Part shown: one piece after another, positions 6,483-10,593 of the stretch
How the letters are laid out: every line of letters starts with the position of its first letter
Numbering within the stretch: position 1 is the first letter of the stretch
Assembly (NCBI GenBank): GCA_046728975.1
Contig: JBKPFU010000049.1
Coordinates: 1-10,593 of the forward strand
Direction of reading: 5' to 3'
Length of the DNA stretch: 10,593 nucleotides
From: JBKPFU01 sp046728975
GTDB taxonomy: Bacteria > Actinomycetota > Thermoleophilia > Gaiellales > Gaiellaceae
The notes under the pieces: generated by a model
Told to the model about the DNA's origin: nothing
Database searches by the model: none
What the model saw: the letters and a program-made list of their open reading frames with translations, nothing else
Translations under genes and position numbers: made by a program

Positions 6483-7181
6483 TTAGTCCGCTCCGTCGAA
6501 TCCATCGCGAACCTCGTCGAGCGCGCGCGCGAGCATCTCGATGCTCGAGATGGCACTGAGCCCCATCACGGTCGACTGCTCCTGCGTGAGCGGCAGGCGG
6601 TCGAGCAGCGCGTCGAGCTCGTCGCGGTGCCCGGGGTCGAGCTCGGCATGCGCGATCAGCGTCCTGAAGGCCGCCCGGTCGTGGCCGGTTCGGTCGACCA
6701 GGTCGTCCAGCATCTCGATCGAGGGCGGATAGCCCTCGAGCACGCCGATATAGCCAATCAGCGCCACAGGGTGGTAGTGGAGGATCCAGTAGTACTGCGC
6801 CCCCACCACCGCGGCGACCGTCGGCGAAGGAGGCCGCGCCAGGATCGACGACCGGTCGCGGCCGAGAATTTCGAGATCGTCCAGCAGCCACTCGTCGTGG
6901 TCGCGCTCCTCCGGAATGTGATCCTCGAAATATGGAGCGAGCAGCGTGCTGACAGGATCGCCCTCGGCGAGCTCCACCGCCCGCTCGTGCGCCGTCTCCA
7001 TCAACGGGACACTCGCGCGGATGACGCAGTGCAGCGTGAAGAGGTACTCCGGATAGAGCTGGGCGACCCGGGGATCGAGAATGAGCCTGCGGCTCGCCCC
7101 GATCAGAGCCGGGAGGGCGAGCTCGATCTTCCCCCTCAGGCGCTCGCTCTCGGTTTTGGTGAAGGCGCTTCTCGCCGACAC
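6483..7181 (-). CDS. Heme-oxygenase-like iron-containing redox enzyme (putative diiron oxygenase)
   Basis: This 232-residue, mostly helical protein resembles the heme-oxygenase-like diiron oxidase/iron-containing redox enzyme group, related in fold to PqqC, CADD and UndA. Candidate metal ligands are Glu62 (PLMETA), Glu92 and His95 (IPEERDHDEW), Asp101/Asp102, and His178, Asp182 and His185 in HAELDPGH. The last segment is the H-x3-D-x2-H pattern seen on the final core helix of such enzymes. Assignment is by motif and helical character only. The substrate is unknown. The start is the GTG at 7181, seven bases after the stop of the small upstream gene. There is no properly spaced Shine-Dalgarno sequence, so translation is probably coupled to it. 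The pairing suggests the small protein could be its substrate or partner (inference). Confidence 0.7.
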   Translation of the reverse strand: MSARSAFTKTESERLRGKIELALPALIGASRRLILDPRVAQLYPEYLFTLHCVIRASVPLMETAHERAVELAEGDPVSTLLAPYFEDHIPEERDHDEWLLDDLEILGRDRSSILARPPSPTVAAVVGAQYYWILHYHPVALIGYIGVLEGYPPSIEMLDDLVDRTGHDRAAFRTLIAHAELDPGHRDELDALLDRLPLTQEQSTVMGLSAISSIEMLARALDEVRDGFDGAD

Positions 7182-7188
7182 CTGCCGG

Positions 7189-7485
7189 CTAATAGACCAT
7201 CAAGGGAGGGTTGCCGGTCTCGACGTACACATCCTCATCGATTAAGAGCGAGTTGAGTTTCTTGAAGCCGCGCAGCTCGTCGTCCGACATTTCGCCCAAT
7301 GTGTCGATGATCTTCCTGGTCTTCTCCGTGATCTCGACTCCCTCCTTTTCAGCGGTTCCGATCGGATCGGCGCGGAACTCCTCCCATCGGTCCGGGTCGT
7401 CGAGCACCTTTTGCACAAGCTTCCCAAGCGCCTTGGCGGCTTTGTGATCGAAGCCCTCTGCGAGAGCTACTTCATCGTTTTCCAT
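7189..7485 (-). CDS. Small acidic protein resembling a RiPP leader/precursor peptide
   Basis: The protein has 98 residues, is acidic and helix-rich, and has no Cys, signal peptide or membrane segment. The centre (about residues 15-78) has the pattern of the LigA/nitrile-hydratase-type leader fold: VLDDPDRWEEFRADPIGTA, then KEGVEITEKTRKII and a final amphipathic helix. That fold is used as a leader in NHLP-type peptide precursors. The C-terminal tail, about 20 residues (79-98), is different in character and ends VYVETGNPPLMVY. The ATG at 7485 has AGGAGGGG upstream and a promoter with a perfect TTGACA. Two 60-base stretches counted here are 52% and 57% G+C, against 73% in a sampled part of ftsY, so it may be acquired. 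It is coupled to the putative diiron enzyme gene. Function is unknown; the precursor reading is inference. Confidence 0.75.
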   Translation of the reverse strand: MENDEVALAEGFDHKAAKALGKLVQKVLDDPDRWEEFRADPIGTAEKEGVEITEKTRKIIDTLGEMSDDELRGFKKLNSLLIDEDVYVETGNPPLMVY

Positions 7486-7514
7486 TTGGCGCCCCTCCTG
7501 TAAGAGAACGGCTC

Positions 7515-7543
7515 TAGCTACTCCCTTTTCAGAGCGTTGTCAA
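7515..7543 (-). promoter_or_regulatory. Promoter candidate for the small protein/diiron enzyme pair
   Basis: On the minus strand a perfect -35 TTGACA (7543-7538) is followed by a 17-base spacer and TAGCTA (7520-7515) as a weak -10. Transcription would begin near 7508, giving a leader of about 23 bases that contains the AGGAGGGG site (7499-7492). The site sits in the 73-base gap after ftsY, so the pair can be expressed apart from smc-ftsY. Confidence 0.5.
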
Positions 7544-7558
7544 GCTCGATTACGCTGA

Positions 7559-8506
7559 CTACCCGGCAATGAGCGCCCGCGCATAGTCTTGCGGGTCGAA
7601 CGGCCTGAGGTCATCCAGAGTCTCCCCAACGCCGATCAGCTTCACCGGCAAGCCGAGCTCGTGGGAGATCGCCAGGGCGACGCCGCCCTTCGCGGAGCCG
7701 TCGAGCTTCGTCAAAGCGACGCCGCTCACGTCGACCGCCTCGCGGAACAGGCGCGCCTGCTGGAGGCCGTTCTGGCCGGTCGTCGCGTCGATGACGAGCA
7801 GGGTCTCGTGCGGCGCGCCGTCCTGCTTCTGCGCGATCACGCGGCGAACCTTGGCGAGCTCCTCCATCAGGTTCCGCTGGGTGTGGAGTCGCCCCGCCGT
7901 GTCGACGATGACGACGTCGCGGCGACCGGCCTCGGCGGCTTCGATCGCGTCGTAGGCGACCGCGGCGGGGTCGCTGCCCTTCTCGCCGCCGACGAACTCG
8001 GCCTGCGCGCGCTGTGCCCAGATCTCGAGCTGCTCCTCGGCGGCGGCGCGGAACGTGTCTGCAGCCGCGAGCACGACTGAGTGGCCGTGCTCGCGCAGCT
8101 TGTGGGCCAGCTTGCCGATGGTCGTCGTCTTGCCCGTTCCGTTCACACCCACGACGAGAATCACGCTCGGCCTGCCGTTCAGCGACAGGCGCCCCGGCTC
8201 GCCGAGCAGATCGCCTGCCTCGTCCGCGAGCGCGTCGGCGAGGTCGACGAGCTCTCCGCGCGCTTCCAGCCGCTGAACGAGAACCGCCGTCGCCGGCACG
8301 CCAACGTCGGCCGCGATCAGCGCCTCCTCCAGCCGTTCCCAGGCGGCCTCGTCCGCCGGATCGAACGCTGCCGCGGCCAGCTGATCCGTCAGGGCGCGCC
8401 GGCTCTTGCCGAGTGAGTCGCGCAGCCGTCCGAGGAAGCCGGTCCGCTCGGCCTCAGCTTCGGGCGCGCCGTCCTCGCCCAGGAGATCAGCCCAGGTTCT
8501 CGTCAC
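7559..8506 (-). CDS. ftsY: SRP receptor GTPase FtsY
   Basis: FtsY is the membrane-associated receptor that pairs with Ffh to deliver ribosome-nascent chain complexes to SecYEG. The protein has 315 residues. A short N-terminal acidic lead precedes an N domain (about 22-105) and a G domain. The G motifs are GVNGTGKTT (120-128), DTFRAAA (150-156), DTAGR (202-206), TKLDG (266-270) and the closing GVGE (292-295). The long acidic A domain of E. coli FtsY is absent, as in many Gram-positive-type proteins. The start is GTG at 8506, 28 bases after the smc stop, with no clear Shine-Dalgarno sequence, so expression probably depends on readthrough from smc. No obvious terminator follows; the next gene on the same strand has its own promoter candidate. 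Confidence 0.97.
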   Translation of the reverse strand: MTRTWADLLGEDGAPEAEAERTGFLGRLRDSLGKSRRALTDQLAAAAFDPADEAAWERLEEALIAADVGVPATAVLVQRLEARGELVDLADALADEAGDLLGEPGRLSLNGRPSVILVVGVNGTGKTTTIGKLAHKLREHGHSVVLAAADTFRAAAEEQLEIWAQRAQAEFVGGEKGSDPAAVAYDAIEAAEAGRRDVVIVDTAGRLHTQRNLMEELAKVRRVIAQKQDGAPHETLLVIDATTGQNGLQQARLFREAVDVSGVALTKLDGSAKGGVALAISHELGLPVKLIGVGETLDDLRPFDPQDYARALIAG

Positions 8507-8534
8507 GGCGCCGAACGGTAGCGGGGCAGCCGCG

Positions 8535-10593
8535 TCAGGCGGTAGCGAGTGCCGCGGCGTCGGCGCGCGGAACCCGTCGCGAGACGATCTGTGAGATCCC
8601 GTCCGCGCCCATGGTCACCCCGTACAGGACGTCGGCCGCCTCCATCGTCCTCTTCTGGTGCGTGATCACGATGAACTGCGCTCGATCGGAGTAGCGGCGC
8701 AGAAGCTCGACGAAGCGGGCGATGTTCGTGTCGTCGAGCGCGGCCTCGACCTCGTCGAGCAAGTAGAACGGGCACGGGCGCGCGAGGAAGAGCGCGAACA
8801 GAAACGAGATCGCGCCGAGCGCCTTCTCGCCGCCCGAGAGCAGGGAGAGCCGGGTGATCCGCTTGCCTGCCGGCCGAAGCTCCACCTCGACCCCCGGCTC
8901 CTCGCCTTCGTCGTCGGGCTCCGTCAGCCGAAGCCGCCCCTCACCGCCCGGGAAGAGCGTCTCGGCGACTTCCTGGAAATGCCGTTGAACCGCAGTGAAT
9001 GTCTCCTCGAAGCGCCGCTCGACCGTCTCGGTGAGCTCGTCGCGAAGCTGCGCGAGCTCGGCCAGGCTCCGGTCCAGGTCCTCGCGCTGGGCAGCCAGCT
9101 CGGCGAACCGCTCCTTCTCCTCCTCGTACTCCTGCTTTGCCAAGGGGTTGACCTGCCCGAGCGCCTCGCGGCGGCGCTCCAGCCGAACGAGCCGGTCATT
9201 CAGCGCCCCACGATCGTCACCGTCGGCGGGCTCCGCGCCGGCCTGCTCGAGGCGCCTGCACGCTTCGGTCGCCTCCGCCTCCAGTCGCGCGAGCTCGAGC
9301 TCGATCGCGCCCTGCCGCTGGCCGGCCTCCCCAGCCTGCCTCCGTACCTCCGCTTCACGGGCCGCGAGCTCCCGAAGCCGCGCGGCCACGTCTCCCGTGC
9401 GCGCGCCGCCCGCGTCGGCGCGCGCGCGGAGAGGCGCCTCGAAGCGCGCGGCGTCCTTGGCTGCACCGTCGAGGAGAGAGACGAGGCGGTCCGCGAGTGC
9501 AGCCGGACGAGGATCGGGCGTCGGCGGCGTCGCGGGCTCACGCTCCAGCCTCGCGACCTCGGCCGCGAGCTCGCGCCGGCGAGCCTCGAATTCGAGCCAG
9601 ACGGCCTCCGCGGTCTCACCGGCGAACCAGAGCTCGCAGCGCTGCGGGTCATAGCCGAACCCCTCGGGTGTCACCGCCGGAACCGGCGACGAGAGCAGCT
9701 CGTGCTTGGGGACGATCGGAAGGTCTGGTCTCGGCGACTGGAGCACGACCGTGAGGCTGCCGAGCCCGCGCTCGTGCGCCCGCGCGAGCAGGGCCAGTCC
9801 GTGCTCGGCGTCGTCGGCCAGCAACGCCGAGGCGCGGGCTCGCAAAGCTGCCGCCGCGGCCCGCTCCTGTCCGGGATCGACCTCGACGCCGGAGATGGCG
9901 AGCCGCTCGCCTTCCTCGGCGAGCGCGCGCGCTGCCGGCGGCAGGCCCTCACGCTCGGCGAGCACTCGCTCGACCGCCGCAAGGCGCTCGCGCGTCGTCC
10001 GCAGACGCTCGTCCTCGCCGCCGCGGCGGCGCAGCGGCGTTTCCTTCAGGCGCTCGGCGAGCGCGCCTGCCGCCTCGCGCCGCAGCTCGAGCCGTTCCAT
10101 CGAGCTGCGGAGCCGATACAGCGCGGCGGTCGCCGCCTCGCGCCGGCCGGCCGCATCCGCGAGCTCTTCCTCGGCCTGATTGCGCTCGCGCAGCAGCCCC
10201 TCGAGCTGCTTGTCGATCCGCTGACGCTCGAGCTCGGCCGCCGCGCGCCGCTCGTTCGCTTCGTCGATCCGCTCCTCGAACTCCAGGAGATCGAGCTGCG
10301 CAAGACGCGCCTCCAGCGCAGCGATCTCGCCGCGGAGCTTCTCCGCGCGCTCGGCAGCGGTCGCCTGGAGGGCGAGCGGCCGCAGGCGCTTCTTGACCTC
10401 GACCTCGAGGTCGCGCGCGCGCTCGACCTGCGTCTGCACGCGAGCCAGCTTCAGCTCGGCGCGGTGCCTGCGGCTCTTGAACCGGCCGAGCCCGGCGGCC
10501 TCCTCCACCAGCGCCCGCCGTTCCTCCGGCTTCGAGGCCAGGATCTCCTCGACGCGGCCCTGGGAGATCACCGAGCCGTGGCCGCCGCCGAGG
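8535..10593 (-). CDS. smc: Chromosome segregation ATPase SMC, C-terminal part with short arms
   Basis: SMC forms the ring-shaped condensin core that organises and segregates the chromosome. The 5' part lies beyond the right edge; the frame is open to the last base. The visible end reads LGGGHGSVISQGRVEEIL, part of the N-terminal ATPase head, so roughly 140-150 residues are missing. Counting from the Val at 10571, a coiled coil spans about 35-205, a reduced hinge-like domain about 216-325, and a second coiled coil about 326-520. The C-terminal head carries the signature LSGGEK (578-583), Walker B FYLLDEVEAALDD (602-614) and the switch-like VITHQKRTMEAADVLYGVTM. Each arm is about 170-195 residues, against more than 300 in typical bacterial SMC. 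Total length would be near 820 rather than about 1180. ftsY follows after 28 bases. Confidence 0.95.
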   Translation of the reverse strand, partial: LGGGHGSVISQGRVEEILASKPEERRALVEEAAGLGRFKSRRHRAELKLARVQTQVERARDLEVEVKKRLRPLALQATAAERAEKLRGEIAALEARLAQLDLLEFEERIDEANERRAAAELERQRIDKQLEGLLRERNQAEEELADAAGRREAATAALYRLRSSMERLELRREAAGALAERLKETPLRRRGGEDERLRTTRERLAAVERVLAEREGLPPAARALAEEGERLAISGVEVDPGQERAAAAALRARASALLADDAEHGLALLARAHERGLGSLTVVLQSPRPDLPIVPKHELLSSPVPAVTPEGFGYDPQRCELWFAGETAEAVWLEFEARRRELAAEVARLEREPATPPTPDPRPAALADRLVSLLDGAAKDAARFEAPLRARADAGGARTGDVAARLRELAAREAEVRRQAGEAGQRQGAIELELARLEAEATEACRRLEQAGAEPADGDDRGALNDRLVRLERRREALGQVNPLAKQEYEEEKERFAELAAQREDLDRSLAELAQLRDELTETVERRFEETFTAVQRHFQEVAETLFPGGEGRLRLTEPDDEGEEPGVEVELRPAGKRITRLSLLSGGEKALGAISFLFALFLARPCPFYLLDEVEAALDDTNIARFVELLRRYSDRAQFIVITHQKRTMEAADVLYGVTMGADGISQIVSRRVPRADAAALATA

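Noticed and set aside
1..10593. Search for tRNA, rRNA, CRISPR repeats, transposases or terminal repeats around the accessory block
   Set aside because: None was recognised by eye; in particular no matching direct or inverted repeats were found at the ftsY-side and ffh-side edges of the block.

Overview
The window is GC-rich chromosomal DNA (about 70% G+C in the core genes). It has many GTG and TTG starts, and one gene appears to be leaderless. Protein sequences and gene order suggest a high-GC Actinomycetota, possibly of the Thermoleophilia (Gaiellales/Solirubrobacterales) group. The phylum is fairly secure; the class is an inference from general resemblance.

The two ends hold a conserved housekeeping cluster for chromosome organisation, protein targeting and ribosome/tRNA maturation, all read on the minus strand. 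At the right are smc (its 5' end is outside the window) and ftsY. At the left are ffh, rpsP, a KH-domain gene (khpA), rimM and the first codons of trmD. In many bacteria smc-ftsY-ffh-rpsP-khpA-rimM-trmD form one near-continuous run. Ffh and FtsY are the two GTPases of the signal recognition particle pathway. RpsP, RimM and TrmD serve the 30S subunit and tRNA methylation.

Here the run is split between ftsY and ffh by about 5 kb of accessory genes (2584-7558). From left to right these are: a minus-strand HIT-family hydrolase that abuts ffh; a divergent dodecin-like gene lacking the usual flavin-stacking Trp; a 1041-residue plus-strand signalling protein (zinc ribbon, class III nucleotidyl cyclase, STAND-like ATPase, helical repeats) that looks leaderless; and a minus-strand pair. 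The pair is a heme-oxygenase-like putative diiron enzyme just downstream of a small acidic protein that resembles a RiPP leader peptide. The small gene has its own promoter candidate and lower G+C than its surroundings.

The small protein/putative diiron enzyme pair is the most plausible undescribed system in the window, as a candidate peptide-modifying cassette. That reading is inference. No tRNA, rRNA, CRISPR array, transposase or insertion sequence was seen. No gene-free stretch exceeds 300 bases; the longest is 160 bases, between rpsP and khpA.
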